From the NCBI GenBank assembly GCA_021151805.1, contig JAGKWN010000156.1, positions 1 through 6,856 on the forward strand: a stretch of DNA of 6,856 bases. The letters are read 5' to 3'. The first letter of the stretch is position 1. Each line of letters begins with the position of its first letter. A program made the position numbers and the translations under genes. A model generated the notes under the pieces. That model had not been told where the DNA came from. It searched no databases and was given only the letters and a program-made list of their open reading frames with translations. The DNA is from Cytophagaceae bacterium. Its GTDB lineage: Bacteria; Bacteroidota; Bacteroidia; Cytophagales; Cytophagaceae. Of this stretch, positions 1-6,374 are shown in pieces.

Positions 1-43
1 TTATAAAACTTAGCTATTTTTAAAATATTCTGGAAATAAGTAT

Positions 44-2758
44 ATGACCAAATTTCAATCAATGTTAAAAATATTTGCATTCGTTGTTTTTATAGGTGCT
101 TTCTTACCTATAAAACTATTGGCACAATGTCCAACTGACGTGAACTATGGCCAGAATATTGTAGTGAACGGCGACTTTTCTAATGGTTACACTGGCTGGT
201 CCTTCACCCCACAAACTATTCCCTGGAGTGGTGATCCACCTGCAACACAGGCCGATGGTTACCGCATACATGGTACTCCGTCATTGCCAGGTGATATCCT
301 TGTCGGAACAAATCCAAATGCACAATTTAACGGTGGTTTCCAGACATTCGGGGATCACACAACTGGCTCAGGAAATTTCCTGATGGTAGATGGTGTTTGT
401 AAGCTTGGTGTAAAGCTATTTACTCAAACTGTAACCGTAGCTCCAAATACGAATTATTATTTCTCTGTTTGGATCAATTCATTGAAAGATAACCCCACCA
501 ACCCTGGTGTTTTAAATTTTGATGTTGGAGGAAATAATATAGGTGCAAACATTGTTGCTCCGGCTTTAGGTGGTGGGAGTGCTGGCGGTGGCTGGGTAAA
601 ATATGAAGTTGTATGGAATTCAGGTGCAACAAGTGGTAATGTTGCGATCAGTATTGAAAACCAGAATACTGCAAGCTGTTCTAACCAAGTGGATTTTGCT
701 ATTGATGATATTGCTTTTATTCCGGGTTGTTCTTACGGTTCACCAGGTCCGCAACCAAACTTAGGTCCTGACAAGTCATTATGTGGTGCCGGAGGTTCAA
801 TTACATTGAATGCAAATGTTCCAATGCTTTCTACAACAACAGTATCGTGGAGCGATGGTACTTCTAATACAGGCTCCAATCCGGCGTTTTATTCCAAAGT
901 AATTACTGCTCCAGGTACATATTCTGTTTGTGTTACTGACAATGGCTCTTGTGTAAAGTCTGATGTTATTGTGATTAGCAATACATTCACTCCTACAACA
1001 ACACCTAATGCTGATCTTTGCGGTACTGGCTCAGCATCCTTAGATGCTGTATTTACAGGCATTGGTGCTACATATCAATGGAAACTCAATGGATCAAATA
1101 TATCAGGAGCCACCAACAGAACTTATACAGCAACAGCAGTCGGTAATTATACCGTTGATGTTAGTGTGCCAGGCTGCGGAACCGTATCAAGTGGTACCAC
1201 TGTAATAAGTTCAAGCGCAACAACTGCGCCTACTACCAGCCCTAATGCTGATCTATGCAGAACCAGCCCGGCTCCTCTGGACGCTGTATTGACAGGCACC
1301 GGGATCACTTATCAATGGAAACTGAACGGCACAAATATATCCGGAGCCACTAACAAAACTTTCTCTGCAATATCACCTGGTACTTATACAGTAGCTGTTA
1401 CATTACCTGGTTGCACCACAACAACCAGCGGGAACACAGTAGTAACTTCAAGTTCTCCTGTCACTCCGGTCGATGCTAATTATTGTGCTTCAACTGCCCC
1501 TGCTTCAGGAATAACCCTCGGAGCTACAGGAACAAACAGTGCAACGTACAAATGGTATACTGCTGCTTCAGGTGGCAGCTCAATCAATACTGGCTCCAGT
1601 TACGTAATCACTCCTGATATACCGATGGGAACCACGGCTACCCAGACCTACTATGTTCAGGATGAAACTGTTAACAATGGCACCTTTGGACCAACAACCT
1701 TTTCAAATGGCAATAACGCTGATGGTACAAGTTCTTGGAATCAAAATTATATTATCATGACAGTTGGAGGTGACTTTACAATTAGCTCCTTACAGATTCC
1801 ATTCATATTTTATGGTGCCGCTTCAGCATTCAATGTAACATTAGAAGTGACGGATGCAAGTGGAGCTTCTCTTTCACCTGTAAGAAGATTTACATCTTCC
1901 AATACAGCTACAGCAATAACTGTAGGTTCAGCTAAATTATATGCATTCAATTTTACAGGCTTTACTGTTCAGAAAAGCTGGGGGTCTACGCTGGGTTTAA
2001 AGATATATTCAAATACATCCAGCGGCGGCCAAACCATGCTAAGTACATCTGGATATTCTTACCCGTATAATTCAACTTTATCTTCGGTTGTAAGCATTGC
2101 AAGTGCAAAAGTTAATGGTTCTACAGTTTCTACAAGTGGAGGCTATCCATATTTCTTCAACATGGCAATTTCAGCTACTACCATTTGTAATCGTATTCCT
2201 GTGCGAGCAATCAATAACTGTCCGCAACCTGTTACCTGGACCAGCTTCTACCTTGTTCCACAGGATAACAGCTGCAAAATTGTTTGGGGTACAGCGAATG
2301 AAACCAACAACAGATATTTTAGTGTTGAACGTTCTACCGATGGCATCAATTTCAAAACCATTGGAGTAATTACCGGAGCAGGGACCAGGGATTATGCATC
2401 GAACTATGTATTTATAGATGAAGCACCGTTGGATGGTTTATCCTATTACAGAGTTACACAATATGATCTGGACGGCACATCCAGCTCTACACAAATGAGA
2501 CCATACAATGGTAATCCAAAAACAACAGTCAATGTATATCCAAATCCATATCAGCAGACAACAACATTATTGGTTTCAGGTACAGATCCGAACGCATATA
2601 CTTATGCTGTTTACTCTGTAAGTGGCCAGCTGATTGAAGCAGGTGAAGGGGATTACGGCATTCCGCTTTCTATCGGCGCACAGCTAGCAAAGGGAATGTA
2701 TATGCTTACAGTAACTAACACGACTGAAAAAATAACAACAAAGATTGTGAAACAGTAA
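44..2758 (+). CDS. Large secreted multi-domain protein with a T9SS type A sorting domain
   Basis: This 904-residue protein is probably exported and attached to the cell surface or released by the type IX secretion system. Residues 1-27 form a Sec signal peptide (hydrophobic core about 8-26, cut after LLA before Q28). Residues about 38-228 resemble a CBM4/9- or DUF642-like galactose-binding fold (VVNGDFSNGYTGW near the start, FAIDDIAFIPGC at the end). Ig/PKD-like modules follow at about 239-312, 318-391, 397-470 and 474-541, each with paired cysteines or a YxW/QW core. Residues about 542-715 are beta-rich and unassigned. Residues about 728-820 match the fn3-like module often found before the sorting tail (SVERSTDGINF, YYRVTQYDLDG). 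The C-terminus (828-904) has NVYPNP, a GMYMLTV strand and a terminal KIVKQ, as in type A sorting domains. No catalytic domain is recognised, so adhesion or polysaccharide binding is a guess. ATG44 is chosen because it gives a complete signal peptide; M7 is a weaker alternative. Confidence 0.93.
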   Translation: MTKFQSMLKIFAFVVFIGAFLPIKLLAQCPTDVNYGQNIVVNGDFSNGYTGWSFTPQTIPWSGDPPATQADGYRIHGTPSLPGDILVGTNPNAQFNGGFQTFGDHTTGSGNFLMVDGVCKLGVKLFTQTVTVAPNTNYYFSVWINSLKDNPTNPGVLNFDVGGNNIGANIVAPALGGGSAGGGWVKYEVVWNSGATSGNVAISIENQNTASCSNQVDFAIDDIAFIPGCSYGSPGPQPNLGPDKSLCGAGGSITLNANVPMLSTTTVSWSDGTSNTGSNPAFYSKVITAPGTYSVCVTDNGSCVKSDVIVISNTFTPTTTPNADLCGTGSASLDAVFTGIGATYQWKLNGSNISGATNRTYTATAVGNYTVDVSVPGCGTVSSGTTVISSSATTAPTTSPNADLCRTSPAPLDAVLTGTGITYQWKLNGTNISGATNKTFSAISPGTYTVAVTLPGCTTTTSGNTVVTSSSPVTPVDANYCASTAPASGITLGATGTNSATYKWYTAASGGSSINTGSSYVITPDIPMGTTATQTYYVQDETVNNGTFGPTTFSNGNNADGTSSWNQNYIIMTVGGDFTISSLQIPFIFYGAASAFNVTLEVTDASGASLSPVRRFTSSNTATAITVGSAKLYAFNFTGFTVQKSWGSTLGLKIYSNTSSGGQTMLSTSGYSYPYNSTLSSVVSIASAKVNGSTVSTSGGYPYFFNMAISATTICNRIPVRAINNCPQPVTWTSFYLVPQDNSCKIVWGTANETNNRYFSVERSTDGINFKTIGVITGAGTRDYASNYVFIDEAPLDGLSYYRVTQYDLDGTSSSTQMRPYNGNPKTTVNVYPNPYQQTTTLLVSGTDPNAYTYAVYSVSGQLIEAGEGDYGIPLSIGAQLAKGMYMLTVTNTTEKITTKIVKQ
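995..1453 (+). repeat. Tandem duplication of an Ig-like module inside the secreted protein
   Basis: Two units 237 bases (79 codons) apart align without gaps: residues 318-391 and 397-470. My hand count gives 49 identical residues out of 74. The most conserved stretches are PNADLC, LDAV, TYQWKLNG and NISGAT. The cysteine pair of unit 1 (C326/C378) is matched exactly in unit 2 (C405/C457), suggesting one disulfide per module. At DNA level the identity is patchy, apart from short runs such as TATCAATGGAAACT at 1073 and 1310, so the duplication is not very recent. Confidence 0.85.
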
Positions 2759-2789
2759 GCGTAAAGCGAAACGCTCAAGGCTAAAAGCA
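2755..2789 (+). repeat. Degenerate heptanucleotide repeat (NAANGCN) after the secreted-protein gene
   Basis: Five consecutive 7-base units read GTAAGCG, TAAAGCG, AAACGCT, CAAGGCT and AAAAGCA. GC occupies positions 5-6 in every unit, and A is at position 3 in all five. The first unit contains the TAA stop codon of the gene (2756-2758), and the last abuts the terminator stem. A matching block lies on the opposite strand at 2837-2878. The period is clear by eye, but the function is unknown. Confidence 0.55.
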
Positions 2790-2827
2790 AAAAAGAGAGG
2801 TTCTTTAATACAGAGCCTCTCTTTTTT
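2789..2827. terminator. Bidirectional intrinsic terminator between convergent genes
   Basis: Arms 2789-2803 and 2813-2827 form a 15-pair stem with one G-T pair (2801/2815) and a 9-base loop. The stem has a GAGAGG/CCTCTC core flanked by six A on the left and six T on the right. This gives a U-tract for transcripts from either side, so it can stop both the secreted-protein gene and the minus-strand train ending in the dehydrogenase gene. Confidence 0.92.
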
Positions 2828-2836
2828 ATTGATCTA

Positions 2837-2878
2837 TCTTTTAAGTCTTTCGCATTAGGCATTAAGCCTTCGGCTTAT
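2837..2878 (-). repeat. Degenerate heptanucleotide repeat after the dehydrogenase gene
   Basis: Read on the minus strand from just past the stop codon, the units are ATAAGCC, GAAGGCT, TAATGCC, TAATGCG, AAAGACT and TAAAAGA. The first four keep GC at positions 5-6 and the last two are decayed. The consensus is the same as at 2755-2789 but on the opposite strand, so both copies follow a gene in its own sense and lead into the shared terminator. Part of the block (2863-2877) can also fold as a 6-bp hairpin with a 3-base loop. Confidence 0.5.
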
Positions 2879-4093
2879 TTAAAACATACTCGCCGTTAAC
2901 AGCTTTATATCCTTATAAGATTCATTGTATTTTTTTGCCATGATGGCATTGGTTAAATAACCTTTGTAGGCATATATCCCGTTCATGAACCATTCTTTGT
3001 GATGTATCATCTCTTCCACTCCACCTGCTTCTGCAATCTGCAATAAAATCGGGGCAAATATATTGCTTAGCGAAATTGTTGCGGTACGTGCTACACGTGA
3101 AGGTATGTTTGGTACACAGTAGTGTATGACATCATATTTGCGATAGATCGGACTTATGTGATTGGTGATCTGTGAAGTTTCAAAACAACCACCCTGGTCA
3201 ATACTCACATCCACAACAATTGAATTCGGTTTCATTTCGGTCACCATCTCATCCGTTACCAGGCAGGAAGTACCTTCTTCGGCACGCAGGGAACCAATAA
3301 CAACATCTGCCTCTCTGAGTTCTTTCCGCAGATTAACAGTATCAATTACTGACGTGTATACCTGCAGCCCTAAGTTTAATTTTATTCTCCGCAATCTATA
3401 TAAATGACTATCGAATACTTTTACTTCTGCCCCCAGTCCTATTGCTGTTCGCGCAGCATACTCAGCAACCGTACCGGCACCAAGAATAACAACCTTGGTT
3501 GAAGGCACACCGGTCACCCCGCCGAGAATAACACCCATGCCGTTTTTCGAGATCAGATATTCTGCCGCAATCTGCATAACGGCGCTGCCTGCAATCTCAC
3601 TCATTGATTTTACTACTGGCTTTCCGCCTGCTTTATCTTCAATGAACTCATATGCCAGGGCCGTAATTCTCTTTTTATTTATTTCGCCTATGTATGCCGG
3701 ATCAAGCGTTGACATCTGCAATGCAGAGATCAAGGTCTTTCCTGTTTTCATGAAAGAAATTTCTTCCATGGTTGGCGGATCTACTTTCAAAATGATCTCT
3801 GATTCAAAAACTTCTTTTTTTGTATAAACAATTTTCGCTCCTGCCTCACTGTATTCCCGGTCTGAGAATTTTGCATTCAATCCCGCACCTGTTTCTACCT
3901 GTACAATATGTCCGTTGTTCACCAACAGCGCTACCGCTTCAGGTGTCAAACATACCCTATTTTCAATGCCATCTATCTCTTTCGGGATACCAATGCACAA
4001 CTGCGGATGCTGTTTCCGCACTTTCATCAATTGTTCTTTAGGATAAAAAATCTGTTCCTTTACCAATACGCCTAATTCAGTTTTTGTTTTCAT
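2879..4093 (-). CDS. ald: Alanine dehydrogenase/PNT-family NAD-dependent dehydrogenase
   Basis: Cytoplasmic enzyme of the alanine dehydrogenase / transhydrogenase-alpha family; by annotation it would interconvert L-alanine and pyruvate plus ammonia with NAD. The 404 residues exceed the usual 370-380 because about 31 residues precede the conserved start (IGIPKEI, 34-40). The N-terminal substrate domain has GIPKEIxxxENR with R46, ETGAG (67-71) and SMSEIAG (163-169). The Rossmann motif GAGTVA (205-210) has Ala for the usual last Gly, and D228 at the end of the next strand suggests NAD over NADP. VDVSIDQGG (294-302) keeps the active-site Asp as D299, and N329 is present. The lysine and histidine known to be important in M. 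tuberculosis Ald (K75, H96) align with D105 and Q126, so true alanine dehydrogenase activity is uncertain. It is the last gene of the minus-strand train, 34 bases after tsaE, with no recognisable Shine-Dalgarno. The family is sure; the substrate is not. Confidence 0.87.
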   Translation of the reverse strand: MKTKTELGVLVKEQIFYPKEQLMKVRKQHPQLCIGIPKEIDGIENRVCLTPEAVALLVNNGHIVQVETGAGLNAKFSDREYSEAGAKIVYTKKEVFESEIILKVDPPTMEEISFMKTGKTLISALQMSTLDPAYIGEINKKRITALAYEFIEDKAGGKPVVKSMSEIAGSAVMQIAAEYLISKNGMGVILGGVTGVPSTKVVILGAGTVAEYAARTAIGLGAEVKVFDSHLYRLRRIKLNLGLQVYTSVIDTVNLRKELREADVVIGSLRAEEGTSCLVTDEMVTEMKPNSIVVDVSIDQGGCFETSQITNHISPIYRKYDVIHYCVPNIPSRVARTATISLSNIFAPILLQIAEAGGVEEMIHHKEWFMNGIYAYKGYLTNAIMAKKYNESYKDIKLLTASMF

Positions 4094-4127
4094 GACGCGT
4101 GTATGTTGTGTAGGGTTTCAGTGCTCG

Positions 4128-4601
4128 TTAAATGGGTTGTTTGATAGCCGTATTCTTATGTGTAATAGTATACGCACGCGAATGCTCATTGATGCTATCT
4201 ATTTTTATTTGTAAATAAGATTCCGGAAGTAAAGAAGGGATACGTGAGGACCACTCAATAAAACACATATTCCCTGAATAAAAATAATCTTCTACACCAA
4301 TTTCAAATGCTTCACGCTCTGAATTGATTCTGTAAAAATCAAAATGATAATAGATTTTTCCGCTGTTTGATCTGTATTCATTCACGATAGAAAAGGTCGG
4401 ACTTTGTACGGATTCCACAAATCCTAAAAATTCACCAACCTGACGAACAAAAGTAGTTTTTCCTGCGCCCATATCCCCTTCCAATAACCAGATCTGCTCA
4501 CTCTGAGCAAAATCCATCAATGCTCCTAAAAATGAAGTTGTTTCTTCCGGTGAATGACATTCAAAGCGCAATACATCGCTGTTGGTTTCTTTCGTAAACA
4601 T
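4128..4601 (-). CDS. tsaE: tRNA t6A37 biosynthesis ATPase TsaE
   Basis: TsaE is the small P-loop ATPase that works with TsaB and TsaD to place threonylcarbamoyl on A37 of ANN-decoding tRNAs in the cytoplasm. The 157-residue length is normal for the family. The Walker A motif GDMGAGKTT is at residues 42-50, with K48 and T49 as nucleotide-binding residues. SPTF (67-70) is the family switch motif, HFDFYR (86-91) the usual HxDxYR, and IEW (115-117) the Walker-B-like glutamate segment. All key residues are intact. The ATG at 4601 gives an N-terminus of normal length. It lies 42 bases after coaE and 34 before the dehydrogenase gene, with no terminator visible on either side, so it is probably cotranscribed. 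tsaB and tsaD are not in the window. Confidence 0.96.
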   Translation of the reverse strand: MFTKETNSDVLRFECHSPEETTSFLGALMDFAQSEQIWLLEGDMGAGKTTFVRQVGEFLGFVESVQSPTFSIVNEYRSNSGKIYYHFDFYRINSEREAFEIGVEDYFYSGNMCFIEWSSRIPSLLPESYLQIKIDSINEHSRAYTITHKNTAIKQPI

Positions 4602-4643
4602 TCTTCGTTCTATCTTACGTTGAATGTACTAAGAAAAAATGGT

Positions 4644-5240
4644 CTATGAAAGTGTAGCCTTAATAAATTGCTCATGTAAGGCAATTACCTGCGGTATGAG
4701 CAAGTGTTGTTCATCATTGACAATAACATGATCTGCCAGTTCGATCTTCTTTTCATCGGGCCATTGGCGGTTAATAATATCCACCACTTGTTTTTCCGTA
4801 CGATGTTTATCGCGGCTTAACACGCGTTTTATTCTCAATTCAAGCGGAGCCGTTACCACAATCATACAATCCAGTTCCTTATAACTCCCCGCCTCATACA
4901 ATAATGCAGCTTCTTTTAATACATAGGGAGCACCCTGCTGAGCAGCTGTCCATTCAATGAAATCTTCCTGCACCGCCGGATGAATAATACTGTTCAGGAA
5001 ATCTGTCCGGGAAGCATCCTTAAAAGCAGCAGCAGCGAGAAACGGACGGTTCAGAACGCCGCCTGTAAATGTTTCCGGACCAAACTGTTTGATTAATGCT
5101 TCGCGAATACCGCTATGATTTTCTGTAAGCCATTTTGCACGGGTGTCCGCATCATAACAGGGAATTCCTAATGCAGAAAAAATACGACATACAGTAGATT
5201 TGCCCGTGCCAATACCTCCGGTGATCCCTACTTTGTACAT
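4644..5240 (-). CDS. coaE: Dephospho-CoA kinase
   Basis: CoaE catalyses the last step of coenzyme A synthesis, ATP-dependent phosphorylation of the 3'-hydroxyl of dephospho-CoA, in the cytoplasm. The 198 residues are typical. The P-loop GGIGTGKS (8-15) has Thr where Ser is common, with K14 and S15 kept. YDAD (29-32) carries the two aspartates near the acceptor substrate. HP (87-88), LLYE (113-116) and the lid segment SRDKHRTEKQ (142-151) follow in the expected order, and VIVND (172-176) closes the fold. The ATG at 5240 places the P-loop strand right at the N-terminus, as in the family. Only 5 bases separate it from the upstream ybbR-like stop codon, so the two are almost certainly cotranscribed and perhaps translationally coupled. 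The stop is TAG, while the other five minus-strand genes end in TAA. Confidence 0.97.
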   Translation of the reverse strand: MYKVGITGGIGTGKSTVCRIFSALGIPCYDADTRAKWLTENHSGIREALIKQFGPETFTGGVLNRPFLAAAAFKDASRTDFLNSIIHPAVQEDFIEWTAAQQGAPYVLKEAALLYEAGSYKELDCMIVVTAPLELRIKRVLSRDKHRTEKQVVDIINRQWPDEKKIELADHVIVNDEQHLLIPQVIALHEQFIKATLS

Positions 5241-5245
5241 ACAAC

Positions 5246-5941
5246 TTATTCCGTAAAGGGTCTTTTGAACTTTGTAACGGTAAATGCTACTTCCACTTTT
5301 TTGGTATCGTAACTTACCAGATCACTTGTGGGTTCAGGAATAGATACTTCATCTTTGTATGCCTCAGAAATATCTGAATCTGAAAGTTTGATAACTATTT
5401 TGTGCGCCATGGAATCCAGTACAGAAGAAGGTCCGGTAGCCATTACATATTCAGGACTGATACGAATTGCGCCATCGATTTTATAATCTTTAGCCAGGTT
5501 AATTTCTTCCCGGTCAAGATAAACTTTCATTTTTACTTTCTTCACCTTATCCAAACCTGTGTAGATCGTATCAGTTAAAAAATACCGGATATCAAGTTCC
5601 GGCAACCTGTCTTCAAGGTAAGGCTTGATCTGCGAAGACAGAATGTATTTGAATTTCTTTTTATTTTGAATATTGATCTCAATAGGATCAACAAACCAGT
5701 TCAATTTCAGTTTTAATAAATCCCAACCCTGACCATAAGCATGAAAAGCAATTTCTTTCTTTGAGTCTCTGCTGGTCATCAATTCCTGATTATCGAATTT
5801 GAATACCACCGGATAGGAAACATCAGCCAAGTGATCTCTATTCATAGAATTTAACAGCCAGAAAAGTATGGTTGCCATCAGGCAAATAAACATAACCTTC
5901 CAGTCGTACTTTCTCTTAAATAATCTCAATATAGCTTTCAA
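5246..5941 (-). CDS. YbbR/CdaR-like membrane-anchored protein
   Basis: A 231-residue protein with a basic N-terminus (RLFKRKYDWK), one membrane helix at about 15-31 and the remainder outside the membrane, presumably in the periplasm. Two YbbR-type repeats can be seen: about 41-91, and about 135-201 with the hallmark segment ATGPSSVLDSM (168-178). In Firmicutes the YbbR protein CdaR binds and modulates the diadenylate cyclase CdaA and has about four repeats; this protein is about half that length. Whether it does the same here is inference, since no cdaA lies in the window. The reading frame has no ATG before the membrane helix and begins at TTG (5939-5941). It lies 91 bases after yajC, with a hairpin in the gap, and 5 bases before coaE. 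Annotation as a YbbR-domain protein is safe; the partner is not shown. Confidence 0.88.
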   Translation of the reverse strand: MKAILRLFKRKYDWKVMFICLMATILFWLLNSMNRDHLADVSYPVVFKFDNQELMTSRDSKKEIAFHAYGQGWDLLKLKLNWFVDPIEINIQNKKKFKYILSSQIKPYLEDRLPELDIRYFLTDTIYTGLDKVKKVKMKVYLDREEINLAKDYKIDGAIRISPEYVMATGPSSVLDSMAHKIVIKLSDSDISEAYKDEVSIPEPTSDLVSYDTKKVEVAFTVTKFKRPFTE

Positions 5942-5956
5942 AATGGTATACTGTTA
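5939..5956 (-). other. TTG start codon of the ybbR-like gene, bounded by an in-frame stop
   Basis: Read on the minus strand, the frame runs TAA (5956-5954), CAG, TAT, ACC, ATT, TTG (5941-5939), AAA. The upstream stop leaves only TTG, or less likely ATT at 5944-5942, as a start. The next ATG in frame encodes M17, inside the membrane helix, and would remove the basic residues that orient it. No Shine-Dalgarno is visible, which is common in Bacteroidota. Confidence 0.75.
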
Positions 5957-5975
5957 AAGAAGATAAATATGAACA

Positions 5976-6018
5976 ACACCTGCATCCTATGGAAAAAGAG
6001 ATCATAAGATGCAGGTGT
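5976..6018 (-). terminator. Long intercistronic hairpin between yajC and ybbR, possibly a leaky terminator
   Basis: Arms 5976-5986 and 6008-6018 are perfectly complementary over 11 bases (ACACCTGCATC / GATGCAGGTGT). After one C/A mismatch a further 4-bp stem (5988-5991 with 6003-6006) closes an 11-base loop. On the minus strand the bases after the stem are T-rich but interrupted (TGTTCATATTTATC), so termination would be partial. It could instead protect the 3' end of the upstream yajC message or mark a processing point. The structure is certain from the sequence; the role is not. Confidence 0.55.
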
Positions 6019-6032
6019 ATTATGAATATAAA

Positions 6033-6341
6033 TTATTCAGCTTTTGTAGACAGGCCCTGGATAGCAGTCTTTTCAAATTTCATGCGGATACGATCAACTA
6101 GCAAGATTACAGTACCATCGCTTTCAATGCTCGCTACTTTACCATGTAAGCCACCGATTGTCTGAACGCTGTCTCCAGGCTTTAATGCAGCACGGAAAGT
6201 TTCCTGCTCTTTCGCTTTCTTTTGCTGCGGACGGATCATGAAGAAATAGAATACACCAATCATTAAGGCAATAAAACCCATTTGAAAATAGCTGTTAGTG
6301 CCTCCTTGTGCTTGTAATAAGATTAATTGAACGTTTGACAT
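6033..6341 (-). CDS. yajC: Sec translocon accessory subunit YajC
   Basis: YajC is a small inner-membrane protein that associates with SecDF and supports Sec-dependent export. The 102 residues match the family. A short, mostly uncharged N-terminus with LLQAQGG (8-14) leads into one membrane helix at about 19-36. Next come the hallmark RPQQKK (37-42) and a cytoplasmic domain with GDSVQTIGGLHGKV (56-69), the conserved GDxVxTxGGxxGxV pattern. The ATG at 6341 is preceded by an A-rich leader (ACAACTAAA) rather than a Shine-Dalgarno, as is usual in Bacteroidota. It follows the DUF1573 gene by 33 bases and precedes ybbR by 91. secD and secF are not in the window. Confidence 0.96.
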   Translation of the reverse strand: MSNVQLILLQAQGGTNSYFQMGFIALMIGVFYFFMIRPQQKKAKEQETFRAALKPGDSVQTIGGLHGKVASIESDGTVILLVDRIRMKFEKTAIQGLSTKAE

Positions 6342-6374
6342 TTTAGTTGTATTTAAAGTAAAGTTTTGACTGAA

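Noticed and set aside
15..22. TATTTTTA resembles the Bacteroidota -7 promoter box TAnnTTTG upstream of the secreted-protein gene
   Set aside because: The surrounding 43 bases are very AT-rich, the final G is missing, and the -33 position would lie outside the window, so there is no independent support.
116..130. LLAQC at the end of the secreted protein's signal peptide looks like a lipobox
   Set aside because: The residue before the cysteine is Gln, where Gly, Ala or Ser is required; cleavage after Ala before Gln by signal peptidase I fits better, and the protein has a T9SS tail.
2653..2862. Open frame of 69 codons on the minus strand across the convergent junction
   Set aside because: It runs through the terminator hairpin and the end of the secreted-protein gene on the opposite strand; its hydrophobic look comes from reading AT-rich DNA.
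2863..2877. TAAGCC-TTC-GGCTTA hairpin as a second terminator for the dehydrogenase gene
   Set aside because: The stem is only 6 bp with no T-tract after it on the minus strand, and it is explained by two neighbouring heptad units; the strong terminator lies about 35 bases further on.
3495..4041. Open plus-strand frames opposite the dehydrogenase gene (3495-3827, 3820-4041)
   Set aside because: They are antisense to a gene with clear family motifs, have no recognisable domain and are not arranged as independent genes.
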